Shown piece after piece: positions 55,723 to 63,818 of a stretch of DNA of 64,000 nucleotides (its first letter is position 1; the number at the start of each line of letters is the position of its first letter). The position numbers and the translations under genes are program-made. Location of the stretch: NCBI RefSeq assembly GCF_030704305.1, contig NZ_CP131935.1:1860001-1924000 (forward strand), read 5' to 3'. The notes under the pieces were generated by a model that worked only from the letters and a program-made list of their open reading frames with translations, made no database searches and was not told the origin of the DNA. The DNA comes from Massilia sp. R2A-15 (GTDB lineage Bacteria > Pseudomonadota > Gammaproteobacteria > Burkholderiales > Burkholderiaceae_D).

Positions 55723-56580
55723 TTAGCCGCGCGAAATCGAGGCGCCGACGCGGCCCAGCGCGATGACGAAGGCGTCGGCCAGCGTCGCCTTGGTGATGAC
55801 GTCTTCCAGGTTTACGCCCAGGTGCACGATGGTCTGCGCGATCTGCGGGCGGATGCCGCTGATGATGCAGTCGGCGCCCATCAGGCGCGCCGCGGCGATG
55901 GTCTTCATCAGGTGCTGCGCGACCAGGGTGTCGACGGTCGGCACGCCGGTGATGTCGATGATCGCGATGGCCGCGCCGGTCTCGACGATCTTCTGCAGCA
56001 GGCTCTCCATCACGACCTGGGTGCGCGCGCTGTCGAGGGTGCCGATCAGCGGCAGCGCCAGGATGTCCTGCCACAGCTTGACCACCGGGGTCGACAGCTC
56101 GAGCAGTTCCTGCTGCTGGCGCACGATGATCTGGTCGCGGCTCTTCTGGAATACTTCCATCGTAAACAGGCCGAGCTTGTCGATCAGGGTGGACAGGCTC
56201 CACAGCGCGGCGGCCAGTTCTTCCGGCTGCGCCGACAGTTCCTTGCCCATCACCGTAAACAGCGACTGCTTGAGCGAGAACACGAAGGTGGCGGTCTCGC
56301 TCGGGGTCGAGCCCTGGCGCGCGCGCGAGGCCGAGATTTCGGTCAGCAGGTTGCGCACGTCGTCCCATGCGCGGTGGTCGATGTCTTCGACGCCGCCCTT
56401 GCTGGCCGCCTGGCTGAACAGGCCGAGGAACTGGCTGCAGTGGCGGCGCAGCTGCTCGTCGGCGCTGGCGTCGTTGCGCACCATCACGGTGTTCAGGTTG
56501 GCGATCCAGTCGGCCAGGATGGCCGGCTCGTTTTGGCTGATCAAGGTGCTGATGCGTGCGGCGTTGTCGATCGTGGTCAT
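55723..56580 (-). CDS. rsbR: RsbR-like stressosome sensor protein
   Basis: A 285-residue protein with a helical sensor domain at about 15-140, resembling the RsbRD N-terminal type (LADWIANLN, FVFSLKQSLFTVMG) and without heme-globin features. A linker helix at 150-165 is followed by STAS at 165-275. The two conserved phosphorylation threonines are at about T218 (VPTVDT) and T250 (RPQIAQT). It is the first gene of the operon and sets what the module senses, which is unknown. The ribosome site is weak (GGGAATTCC), and no terminator is seen between the operon genes. Confidence 0.9.
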   Translation of the reverse strand: MTTIDNAARISTLISQNEPAILADWIANLNTVMVRNDASADEQLRRHCSQFLGLFSQAASKGGVEDIDHRAWDDVRNLLTEISASRARQGSTPSETATFVFSLKQSLFTVMGKELSAQPEELAAALWSLSTLIDKLGLFTMEVFQKSRDQIIVRQQQELLELSTPVVKLWQDILALPLIGTLDSARTQVVMESLLQKIVETGAAIAIIDITGVPTVDTLVAQHLMKTIAAARLMGADCIISGIRPQIAQTIVHLGVNLEDVITKATLADAFVIALGRVGASISRG

Positions 56581-56814
56581 GGAATTCCCTATTTGGAAAG
56601 TGAAGGCTTATCAGATGCGATTCAAGCACGTGGCGTGCCAGTTGCATCATTTCGGTATGCGGGGATTGTACGGATAATTTGATGCCGCTGGTAAAATTTC
56701 GTCAACGGTGCGCAGGGTAGGCCAGGCTGGTGCGGACGCACGAAAAAGGTGCGGCGGCGCGGCGGCGGCCGACCCGCGATTTGCGCCGCGCCGAGATTCC
56801 GTTATCATGCGGGC

Positions 56815-57312
56815 ATGCCTTCAGATCTCCCGACCCCGACCCCAGACCCAGGAACCGACCAGGCCGGCCGCGTGCTGCGCCAGTTCCGGATTGTATTTAA
56901 CGCCGTCAAGGTGCATTTCCGCCAGGTGGAAACCGCGGCCGGCATCGGCGGCGCCCAGGTGTGGGCGCTGTCGGTGATCCGCTCGCGGCCCGGCGTCGGT
57001 GTGAGCGAACTGGGGCGCTCGATGGACGTGCACCAGTCCACCGCCAGCAACCTGGTCAAGGTGCTGCTCGAGCGCGGCATGGTGCGCGCGGTGAAGGACA
57101 CCGAAGACCGGCGCGCGCTGGGCCTGCACCTGACCGAGGCCGGCGCGGCCGTGCTGGAAGCGGCGCCGGCGCCGTTTTCCGGCATCCTGCCCGGCGCGCT
57201 GGCCGGGCTCGAGCCGGACACGCTGGCACGGCTGGAAACCGACCTCGACGCGCTGATCAATGCGCTGCAGGCGGACCGCGCCGGCGGCAAGGTGCTGCTG
57301 GCCGACCTCTGA
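56815..57312 (+). CDS. MarR-family transcriptional regulator
   Basis: A 165-residue winged-helix protein. The start at 56815 places a Pro/Thr tail before the first helix. The DNA-binding region spans about 60-115 (GVSELGRSMDVHQSTASNLV, then RAVKDTEDRRALGLHLTEAG, the wing with its Asp-Arg-Arg). MarR proteins are small-ligand-responsive repressors. It is divergent from the RsbR-like gene (gap 234 bases), and the next gene on the same strand lies 105 bases away behind its own FNR-type promoter. Confidence 0.88.
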   Translation: MPSDLPTPTPDPGTDQAGRVLRQFRIVFNAVKVHFRQVETAAGIGGAQVWALSVIRSRPGVGVSELGRSMDVHQSTASNLVKVLLERGMVRAVKDTEDRRALGLHLTEAGAAVLEAAPAPFSGILPGALAGLEPDTLARLETDLDALINALQADRAGGKVLLADL

Positions 57313-57335
57313 CCGGCGGCGCGAGGCCGCCCACT

Positions 57336-57384
57336 TTGATCTATATCAAAGAACCTTATTGAGCGGCCTCCTAGACTTGTCTCA
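57336..57384 (+). promoter_or_regulatory. FNR/ANR-type oxygen-responsive promoter
   Basis: TTGATCTATATCAA at 57336-57349 is a perfect match to the FNR/ANR consensus TTGAT-N4-ATCAA. A -10-like TAGACT lies at 57372-57377. If transcription starts near 57384, the box centres at about -41.5, the classical class II activator position. It drives the hydrolase and Hsp20 genes. Confidence 0.75.
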
Positions 57385-57417
57385 TAGGCCACGTGAAGCG
57401 ACGTGGGAGGCAAGACA

Positions 57418-58110
57418 ATGACATCGACCCGACCCCCAAGCCCGGCGACCGACACCGAAGTCGGCATCGGCGCCGGCGCGGTGCAGCTCGAAGGCATCCT
57501 CGGCGAGGTGCCTGATCCCATCGGCATCGTCGTGTTTGCCCACGGCAGCGGCAGCGGCCGCAAGAGTCCCCGCAACCATTACGTCGCGCGCCAGCTGCAT
57601 CGCGCCGACATCGCAACCCTTCTGCTCGACCTGCTCACCCCCGACGAAGACAAGGACTACCACATGCGCTTCGACATCGCGCTGCTCGAGCCGCGCCTGG
57701 CGGCCGCCTGCGCGTGGGTGCGCGCCCGCGAGGGCTATGGCGGGATGCCGCAGGGCCTGTTCGGCGCCAGCACCGGCGCGGCCGTGGCGCTGCGCCTTGC
57801 CGCGGCCCAGCCGGGCCAGTTCGCCGCCGTGGTCTCGCGGGGCGGGCGGCCCGACCTGGCCGGCGCGATGGCGCTCGAGCAGGTACGCACGCCGACCCTG
57901 CTGATCGTCGGCGGCAACGACGAGCAGGTGGTGTCGCTCAACGAGGGCGCGCTGGAACTGCTGCATTGCGACTCGCGCATCGATATCGTGCCCGGCGCCA
58001 GCCACCTGTTCGAGGAGGCTGGCACGCTCGAGGCGGCCGCCGCGCTGGCGGTCGACTGGTTTGCGCGCCACTTCGGCGCGGCGCACCGGGGCGCCGAACG
58101 CAACCCCTGA
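57418..58110 (+). CDS. Dienelactone-hydrolase-like alpha/beta hydrolase
   Basis: A 230-residue cytosolic hydrolase starting at the ATG behind GGGAGGCAAG. Landmarks: oxyanion loop FAHGSGSGRKSPRN, nucleophile serine in FGASTGAAVAL, acid in VGGNDEQV and histidine in PGASHLFEE. This small group often accompanies phosphoribosyltransferase or stress proteins under anaerobic control; the substrate is unknown. The FNR-type promoter directly upstream and the Hsp20 gene 29 bases downstream suggest a low-oxygen stress operon. Confidence 0.82.
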   Translation: MTSTRPPSPATDTEVGIGAGAVQLEGILGEVPDPIGIVVFAHGSGSGRKSPRNHYVARQLHRADIATLLLDLLTPDEDKDYHMRFDIALLEPRLAAACAWVRAREGYGGMPQGLFGASTGAAVALRLAAAQPGQFAAVVSRGGRPDLAGAMALEQVRTPTLLIVGGNDEQVVSLNEGALELLHCDSRIDIVPGASHLFEEAGTLEAAAALAVDWFARHFGAAHRGAERNP

Positions 58111-58139
58111 AACAACCTGTTTATGAGGAGGTATTTATC

Positions 58140-58580
58140 ATGGCAAGCAACCTGACCCGCTTCGATCCCTTTGCCGAACTGGCGCGGCTCGATCCGTTCC
58201 GCGGCCTGGACGAAGTGTTCAATCAATCACTGATGGGGCCGCGCCTGCGCTCGACCGGCATGACGCCGCGCATGGACGTGTCCGAGACCGACAAGGCCTA
58301 TGTGGTCAAGGCCGAAATGCCGGGCATTAAAAAAGAAGACATCAAGGTCAACGTCGACGGCAACCAGGTCTCGATCAGCGCGCAAACGGAGCAGCAAAGC
58401 GAGCAAAAGAGCGAGAACATGCTGTGCACCGAGCGCAGCTGGGGGCAATACTATCGCAGCTTCACGCTACCGCAGTCGGTCGACGACGCCCAGGCCAACG
58501 CCGAATACCACGACGGCATTCTCGAACTGACCCTGCCGAAGAAGGCGGGCGGCTCGAGCAAGTCGCTGACGATTCATTAA
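58140..58580 (+). CDS. Small heat-shock protein (Hsp20/alpha-crystallin)
   Basis: A 146-residue chaperone behind a very strong site (GAGGAGG). It has an N-terminal arm with ARLDPFRGLDEVFN and an alpha-crystallin domain at about 42-138 (MDVSETDKAYVVKAEMPG, the ELTLPK strand near the end). It lacks a C-terminal IxI tail of normal form and ends SKSLTIH, which may serve the same role. It holds unfolding proteins for refolding. It is likely co-transcribed with the hydrolase from the FNR-type promoter. Confidence 0.93.
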   Translation: MASNLTRFDPFAELARLDPFRGLDEVFNQSLMGPRLRSTGMTPRMDVSETDKAYVVKAEMPGIKKEDIKVNVDGNQVSISAQTEQQSEQKSENMLCTERSWGQYYRSFTLPQSVDDAQANAEYHDGILELTLPKKAGGSSKSLTIH

Positions 58581-58610
58581 CCGCATGGGGGCGGGTCCGC
58601 CGGACCTGAC

Positions 58611-58793
58611 CCTAATGCCGTTAGTCAAGGAATAAGTCAGCACTGCACGGAGTGGCGTCAGCCTAAAAACCGTCGTACCCGCGCAGGGGAAACGCATGCG
58701 TTTCCCCCATGTTGAGCATGCCGACGCGGCAAAGCACGCTCAGTATGGGTACCTGCCTGCGCAGGTACGACGGCTTAACTTAACGGCATTAGG
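58611..58793. repeat. Nested palindromic intergenic element
   Basis: Three inverted-repeat pairs lie inside one another. The outermost is CCTAATGCCGTTA/TAACGGCATTAGG (58611-58623 and 58781-58793, perfect). The middle one is 58670-58686 with 58757-58773 (CCGTCGTACC core, 16 of 17). The innermost is 58706-58721 with 58734-58749 (13 of 16). The perfect palindrome AAACGCATGCGTTT (58690-58703) sits within. It codes for nothing and lies between Hsp20 and the convergent LacI-type gene. It resembles REP/BIME or MITE elements. Confidence 0.75.
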
Positions 58794-58811
58794 ATTGGAC
58801 CCCGAACCCCG

Positions 58812-59882
58812 TCAGGCTGTCGGGCCCAGCCGCGCGGTGGCGCCTTCGACCACGCTGGCCGAAAACACGCGCCGCTCGCAACCGGCATTGCCGGTGCCGA
58901 TCAGGCCGGCGAGCATGTCGGCCGTCGCCTGCGCCATCTGCCGCACCGGCTGGCGCAAGGTGGTGAGGTTGTAGCTGAGCCAGCCGGCCTGCGCCATGCC
59001 GTCGAAGCCGGTCACCGACAACTGGCCCGGCACGGCAAGCCCCAGCTCATGGCGCGCCGTGTCGAGGCAGCCGATCGCCATCGCGTCGTTGCCGCAGATG
59101 ATGGCGTCGGGCGCATGGCCCAGGCGGGCGACGATTTCGCGCAGCCCGCGCGCGCCGCTGGCGTAGTCGTGCTCGCCGCTGACGCACAAGGGCGGCGCCA
59201 GGCCCAGTTCGGCCAGCCGTTCGGCCACGCCGCGCCGGCGCTGCTGCGCCATCGCCGAGCCGGCCGGTCCGTCGATCATCGCAAAGCGCTTGTGGCCGGC
59301 CGCGGCCAGCCGCGCCACCATGGTGCGGGCCGCGCCGACCTGGTCGCACAGCACGGCGTTGACGTTCTTGTCGCGCACGCTGAGGTTGAACAGCACGAAG
59401 GGCAGGGCGCGCCGTTCGAACTCGGCCAGCTGCGGCTCCGACAGGCTGGCCGCGACGATCGCGCCGTCGAGCTGGTGTTCCCACACCTCGGACAGCGAGC
59501 CGGGCGCCGCTTCGCGCGGCTGGGAAAACAGCACCAGGCGCATGCCGCGCAGGGAAAACTGGCGGCTCAGCTCGGCCAGCAGTTCGGGCGATTGCTGGTG
59601 CAGCAGGTCCGGGGCGATCAGCGCCACCAGGTTCGAGCGGCGCGTGTTCAGGCTGCGCGCGGCGGCGTTCGGCGTGTAGGCCAGCTCGGCGGCGGCCTGC
59701 ATCACGCGCGCGTAGGTGGCCTTCGACACGCTGGCGCCCGGCTTGAAGCAGCGCGACACCGCCGACTGCGACACCCCGGCCGCGATGGCGACATCGTAGG
59801 AGGTGACGCGCCGCGCTTCGCGGTGGATCAGGGCCTTGATGTCGGCGATCGTGGGGGACAGGGGCGGCGTGGCGTGTGTCAT
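58812..59882 (-). CDS. LacI-family transcriptional regulator
   Basis: A 356-residue repressor-type protein starting at 59882. The helix-turn-helix (TSYDVAIAAGVSQSAVSRCF) and hinge (YTPNAAARSLNTRRSN) lie at about 26-80, followed by a periplasmic-binding-like ligand domain (LVALIAPD, DGAIVAAS, AICGNDAMAIG, VTGFDGMA). Such proteins respond to sugars or related ligands. The gene stands alone, and no sugar-use genes are nearby. A perfect 16-bp palindrome about 70 bases upstream suggests autoregulation. Confidence 0.9.
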   Translation of the reverse strand: MTHATPPLSPTIADIKALIHREARRVTSYDVAIAAGVSQSAVSRCFKPGASVSKATYARVMQAAAELAYTPNAAARSLNTRRSNLVALIAPDLLHQQSPELLAELSRQFSLRGMRLVLFSQPREAAPGSLSEVWEHQLDGAIVAASLSEPQLAEFERRALPFVLFNLSVRDKNVNAVLCDQVGAARTMVARLAAAGHKRFAMIDGPAGSAMAQQRRRGVAERLAELGLAPPLCVSGEHDYASGARGLREIVARLGHAPDAIICGNDAMAIGCLDTARHELGLAVPGQLSVTGFDGMAQAGWLSYNLTTLRQPVRQMAQATADMLAGLIGTGNAGCERRVFSASVVEGATARLGPTA

Positions 59883-59952
59883 CGGGCGGGGCAAGACCAG
59901 CCCTGGTTGCGGATGGCCCAGTGTAACGCACGAACTTGCCCAATTACAACTA

Positions 59953-59968
59953 ATTTCCACGTGGAAAT
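59953..59968. promoter_or_regulatory. Perfect palindrome, candidate LacI-type operator
   Basis: ATTTCCACGTGGAAAT is a perfect 16-bp palindrome, 71 bases upstream of the LacI-family start. LacI-family operators are typically symmetric with a central CG, as here. It could also serve the rightward Hsp70-like gene, whose start is 139 bases away. Confidence 0.5.
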
Positions 59969-60106
59969 GACTTTTTGCCACAGCCGCGCGCGCACCGGTC
60001 GCGCCGCAGCGCCGGCCAACCGAAAGCCAACACTTCTTTTTCCGCGCATTGGTCCGATCGGTCCGCTTCTGGTAACATACCGCCCCTTAATCAGTTGAAG
60101 GGTCCC

Positions 60107-61369
60107 ATGGCCAACGCTTGCGGCGTCGATTTCGGTACGTCAAATTCCACCGTCGGAGTAGTTCGTCCTGGCCATCCGGCCCTGCTCGCGCTCGAAGACG
60201 GCAAGCCGACCCTCCCATCGGTGGTGTTTTTCAACGCCGACGAGGAAGAGGTCAAGTACGGCCGCGCCGCGCTGGCCGACTACCTGGCCGGCTACGAGGG
60301 CCGCCTGATGCGCTCGCTCAAGAGCCTGCTCGGCACCAGCCTGATCGACGGCCAGACCGAAGTGGCGGGACGCGCGCTGCCGTTCCGCATGCTGCTGTCG
60401 CACTTCATCGGCGAGGTCAAGCGCCGCAGCGAGCAGGCCGCCGGCCACCAGTTCAATTCGGTCGTGCTGGGCCGGCCCGTGTTTTTCATCGACGACAGTG
60501 CGGAAGCCGACAAGCTGGCCGAAGACACCCTGGCCGAGGTGGCGCGCTCGGTGGGATTCAAGCACATTGCCTTCCAGTACGAGCCGATCGCGGCGGCCTT
60601 CGACTACGAGTCGCGCATCGAGCGCGAGGAACTGGTGCTGATCGCCGACATCGGCGGCGGCACCTCGGACTTTTCGCTGGTGCGCCTGGGACCCGGCCGC
60701 ACTGAGCGGGCCGAGCGGCGCGACGACATCCTCGCCACCGGCGGCGTGCACATCGGCGGCACCGATTTCGACAAATACCTGAGCCTGTCGTCGGTGATGC
60801 CGCTGCTGGGCTACGGCAGCCGCATGAGCAACGACAGCGAAATTCCGTCGAGCTACTACTTCAACCTGGCGACCTGGCACACGATCAACCAGGCCTACAC
60901 CAAGAAAACCTGGACCCAGCTGGCCGACGTCGTGCGCGACGCGCGCGAGCCGGAAAAGGTCGGCCGCCTGCAGCGCCTGATCGACGAGCGCGCCGGCCAC
61001 TGGCTCGCGCTCAAGGTGGAGGAGGGCAAGATCGCCCTGTCCGGCTCGGCCAGCGCCAGCATCGAGCTCGATCGCCTGTCGCCGCCCGAAACGCTGGCCT
61101 TGCAGCGCCATGAGTTCGAGGCCGCAACCGCCCACCTGCTCGACAGCGTGGACCAGACCGTGCTGAAACTGCTGGCAGACGCCGGTGTGGCGGCCGGCGA
61201 GGTCGACACCGTGTTCTTCACCGGCGGCTCGAGCGGCGTGATTGCGCTGCGCGCGCGCATAGGCGCCTTGCTGCCGGCCGCGCGCAAGGTCGAAGGCGAC
61301 CTGTTCGGCTCGATCGGCGCCGGCCTGGCGATCGACGCCGCCCGCAAATTCGGCCCGGGTGGCGCATGA
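60107..61369 (+). CDS. Hsp70-family protein (YegD-like, no substrate domain)
   Basis: A 420-residue protein with the actin/Hsp70 ATPase fold only: phosphate-1 loop VDFGTSNSTVGV, connecting YEPIAAAFDYE, phosphate-2 ADIGGGTSDFS and adenosine motif FFTGGSSGVIALR. The substrate-binding and lid domains of DnaK are absent, as in YegD. Its client or partner is unknown. It overlaps the exonuclease gene downstream by an ATGA, implying coupled synthesis. Confidence 0.9.
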   Translation: MANACGVDFGTSNSTVGVVRPGHPALLALEDGKPTLPSVVFFNADEEEVKYGRAALADYLAGYEGRLMRSLKSLLGTSLIDGQTEVAGRALPFRMLLSHFIGEVKRRSEQAAGHQFNSVVLGRPVFFIDDSAEADKLAEDTLAEVARSVGFKHIAFQYEPIAAAFDYESRIEREELVLIADIGGGTSDFSLVRLGPGRTERAERRDDILATGGVHIGGTDFDKYLSLSSVMPLLGYGSRMSNDSEIPSSYYFNLATWHTINQAYTKKTWTQLADVVRDAREPEKVGRLQRLIDERAGHWLALKVEEGKIALSGSASASIELDRLSPPETLALQRHEFEAATAHLLDSVDQTVLKLLADAGVAAGEVDTVFFTGGSSGVIALRARIGALLPAARKVEGDLFGSIGAGLAIDAARKFGPGGA

Positions 61370-62013
61370 GCGTGTTCGACCGTCCAATCGTCATGCTCGA
61401 CTTCGAGACCACCGGCCTGTCGCCGGCCATGGGCGACCGCATCACCGAAGTGGCGGCGCTGCGCATCGTCGGCGGGCGCGTCACCGAGCGCTATGTCTCG
61501 CTGATCAATTGCAATGCGCGCATTCCGTCCTTCATCACGTCGCTCACCGGCATCAGCCAGGAGATGGTGGACAACGCACCGCCGGTGTGCCGGGTGGTGC
61601 CCGAGCTGCTCGACTTCATCGGCAGCGACACCTTGTCGGCCCACAATGCCAGCTTCGACGAGAAATTCCTGAAGGCGGAGGCCGAGCGCCTCGACCTGGC
61701 GCCGGCCCACCAGGCGCTGGTGTGCTCGCTGAAGCTGTCGCGCCGCCTGTTCCCGGGCTTGCCCAGCTACAAGCTCGGGGCCCTGTCGCGCCAGCTGGGC
61801 ATCCAGTTCCGCAGCGCGGCCCACCGCGCCGAGGCCGATGCCGAGGTCAGCGCCGAACTGCTGAACCACATCGCGCGCCACCTCGGCAAGTCGGTCGGCG
61901 TGCCGCAGGTCGAGTCGGCGCTGCTGGTGTCGGTCAACAAACTCGCCGCCGCGAAAGTGCCGGCCTTCCTCGATAAATACGCGCAAGCAAAAAAAACGAC
62001 ACCAGCGGACTGA
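61366..62013 (+). CDS. DEDDh 3'-5' exonuclease (DnaQ-like)
   Basis: A 215-residue single-domain exonuclease with all five acidic or basic catalytic residues in place: D12 and E14 (MLDFETTGLS), D98 (HNASFDEKF), H153 and D158 (HRAEADAE). It resembles the epsilon proofreading subunit and other RNase T-like exonucleases but lacks a polymerase-binding tail. It could proofread, trim DNA or RNA, or degrade oligonucleotides. Translational coupling to an Hsp70-like ATPase is unusual. Confidence 0.9.
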   Translation: MSVFDRPIVMLDFETTGLSPAMGDRITEVAALRIVGGRVTERYVSLINCNARIPSFITSLTGISQEMVDNAPPVCRVVPELLDFIGSDTLSAHNASFDEKFLKAEAERLDLAPAHQALVCSLKLSRRLFPGLPSYKLGALSRQLGIQFRSAAHRAEADAEVSAELLNHIARHLGKSVGVPQVESALLVSVNKLAAAKVPAFLDKYAQAKKTTPAD

Positions 62014-62034
62014 TCGCATTACAATACCGGCATC

Positions 62035-62370
62035 ATGACCCGCCGATCCATTGTCCGAGTGCTGCTGTCGCTGCTGCTGCTGATGTCGCAGCAGATGGCG
62101 ATGTCGCACGCGATGACGCACTGGGCCGGCGCGGCGCGCGTGCACCACGTCGCCACGGAGGCGAGCGGCGTGTCGTCCGCCTTCGCCCAGGACCAGACTT
62201 GCGAGCAATGCCTCGCCTTCGCCCAGATCGCCGGCGCTGTCGGCTGCGACACCCGCAGCTTTGCGCCGGACGGCACCGCCACCTGCGCCCTCGGCGCCAG
62301 TCCCACCCAGCCCGGCTGCGAGCGCACCGTCTGCGTGTTCCAGTCGCGCGCGCCACCTTCCTTCGCCTAG
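62035..62370 (+). CDS. DUF2946-like small exported protein
   Basis: A 111-residue protein with a hydrophobic start (VRVLLSLLLLMSQQMAMSHA), a His-containing segment (MTHWAGAARVHHVA) and a CEQCLAF pair followed by other cysteines (GCDTRS, TCALG, GCERTVC). The pattern recalls DUF2946 proteins, which often flank metal-uptake genes. His and Cys content suggests metal binding. It lies 74 bases upstream of an outer-membrane protein and a metal-binding lipoprotein-like gene on the same strand. Confidence 0.7.
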   Translation: MTRRSIVRVLLSLLLLMSQQMAMSHAMTHWAGAARVHHVATEASGVSSAFAQDQTCEQCLAFAQIAGAVGCDTRSFAPDGTATCALGASPTQPGCERTVCVFQSRAPPSFA

Positions 62371-62444
62371 ACACAGCCCGTTTCCCGGTCGCCGCGCGCG
62401 TTGTCGCGCCGCGCCTCGCTGTTCTCTGTTTGCAAGGAATTAAC

Positions 62445-63809
62445 ATGTTGAAGACCACCGTACTCGGTGCGGCGCTGGCTGCCGCACTGGCGTCGCCACT
62501 GGCCGCATCGGCCGCCGACGACAAGGAACTGGCCGCCATCCGCGCCCAGATCAAGGAAATGAAGGAATCGTACGAGGCGCGCCTGCAGGCTCTCGAACAA
62601 CGCCTGCAGGACGCGCAGGCCGCCGCGGCCCAGGCGCAGAATGCGGCGCTGGCGGCGCAAACCCCGGCGCCGGCCCCGGCGCCCGTCGCAGCCGCCCCGG
62701 CCGCCCCGGCCGCCGCCAATGCGTTCAATCCGAACATCTCGCTGGTGCTCGGCGGCACCTACGCCAACCTGTCGCAGGATCCCGAGAAGTATCGCCTGCA
62801 GGGCTTTGTGCCGCCGGTGGGCGAAGTTGGCCCCGGCAAGCGCGGCTTCAACCTGGGCGAATCGGAACTGACCTTCGCCGCCAATATCGACCCGATGTTC
62901 TCCGGCCAGCTGACCTTCGCCTTGTCGGGCGAGGACACGGTCGGCGTCGAGGAGGCCTTTGTCCAGACCCGCGCGATCGCCAACGGCATCAACCTGAAGG
63001 CGGGCCGTTTCCTGTCCTCGATCGGCTACCTGAACAGCCAGCACGCCCACACCTGGGACTTCGTCGATGCGCCGCTGGCCTACCAGGCCTTCCTCGGCGG
63101 CCAGTACAAGCCCGACGGACTGCAGGCCAAGTGGCTGGCGCCGACCGACACCCTGGTCGAAATCGGCGCCGAACTGGGCAATGGCGGCAGCTTCCCCGGC
63201 AATGCGCGCAACAAGAACGGCGCCGGCGCGGGCGCGCTGTACGCCCACGTGGGCGACGACATCGGCGACTCGGCCAGCTGGCGCGCCGGCCTGTCGCTGC
63301 TGCGCACCGGTGCGGCCAACCGCGAATTCGACAACATGGGCGAGGCCGCCGCGTTCTCGGGCAGTTCGCGCATGGTCGTCGCCGACGCCATCTACAAATG
63401 GGCGCCGAACGGCAACCCGACCCAGCGCAACCTCAAGCTGCAGGGCGAATACTTCCGCCGCAAGGAATCCGGCGAGCTGGCGGCGGCCTCCGCCGTGAGC
63501 GGCTACGACAGCACGCAGTCGGGCTGGTACCTGCAGGGCGTGTTCCAGTTCATCCCGAACTGGCGCGCGGGCCTGCGCTACGACCGCCTAGATTCCGGCA
63601 CGCCGGCGCCGGGCACGGCTGCCAGCTTCCCCCTGCTGTCGGCCTATTCGCCCAAGCGCACCAGCGCGATGGTCGACTACAGCCCCTCGGAATTTTCACG
63701 CCTGCGCCTGCAACTGGCGCGCGACCAGTCCCGTCCCGGCGTGACCGACAACCAGATCTTCCTGCAATACATCATGAGCCTGGGCACGCACGCGGCCCAC
63801 TCGTTCTAA
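62445..63809 (+). CDS. Outer-membrane protein with N-terminal coiled coil, probably for zinc uptake
   Basis: A 454-residue protein with a signal peptide (AALAAALASPLAASA), a coiled coil at about 25-65 (LAAIRAQIKEMKESYEARLQ), an Ala/Pro linker, then a beta-barrel of about 360 residues (PNISLVLGGTYANLS first strand) ending in phenylalanine (HAAHSF). Proteins of this kind are commonly found in zinc- or metal-repressed clusters. It is 9 bases upstream of a gene for a ZnuA-like binding protein. Zinc specificity is inferred from neighbours. Confidence 0.8.
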   Translation: MLKTTVLGAALAAALASPLAASAADDKELAAIRAQIKEMKESYEARLQALEQRLQDAQAAAAQAQNAALAAQTPAPAPAPVAAAPAAPAAANAFNPNISLVLGGTYANLSQDPEKYRLQGFVPPVGEVGPGKRGFNLGESELTFAANIDPMFSGQLTFALSGEDTVGVEEAFVQTRAIANGINLKAGRFLSSIGYLNSQHAHTWDFVDAPLAYQAFLGGQYKPDGLQAKWLAPTDTLVEIGAELGNGGSFPGNARNKNGAGAGALYAHVGDDIGDSASWRAGLSLLRTGAANREFDNMGEAAAFSGSSRMVVADAIYKWAPNGNPTQRNLKLQGEYFRRKESGELAAASAVSGYDSTQSGWYLQGVFQFIPNWRAGLRYDRLDSGTPAPGTAASFPLLSAYSPKRTSAMVDYSPSEFSRLRLQLARDQSRPGVTDNQIFLQYIMSLGTHAAHSF

Positions 63810-63818
63810 GGAGTCGAC

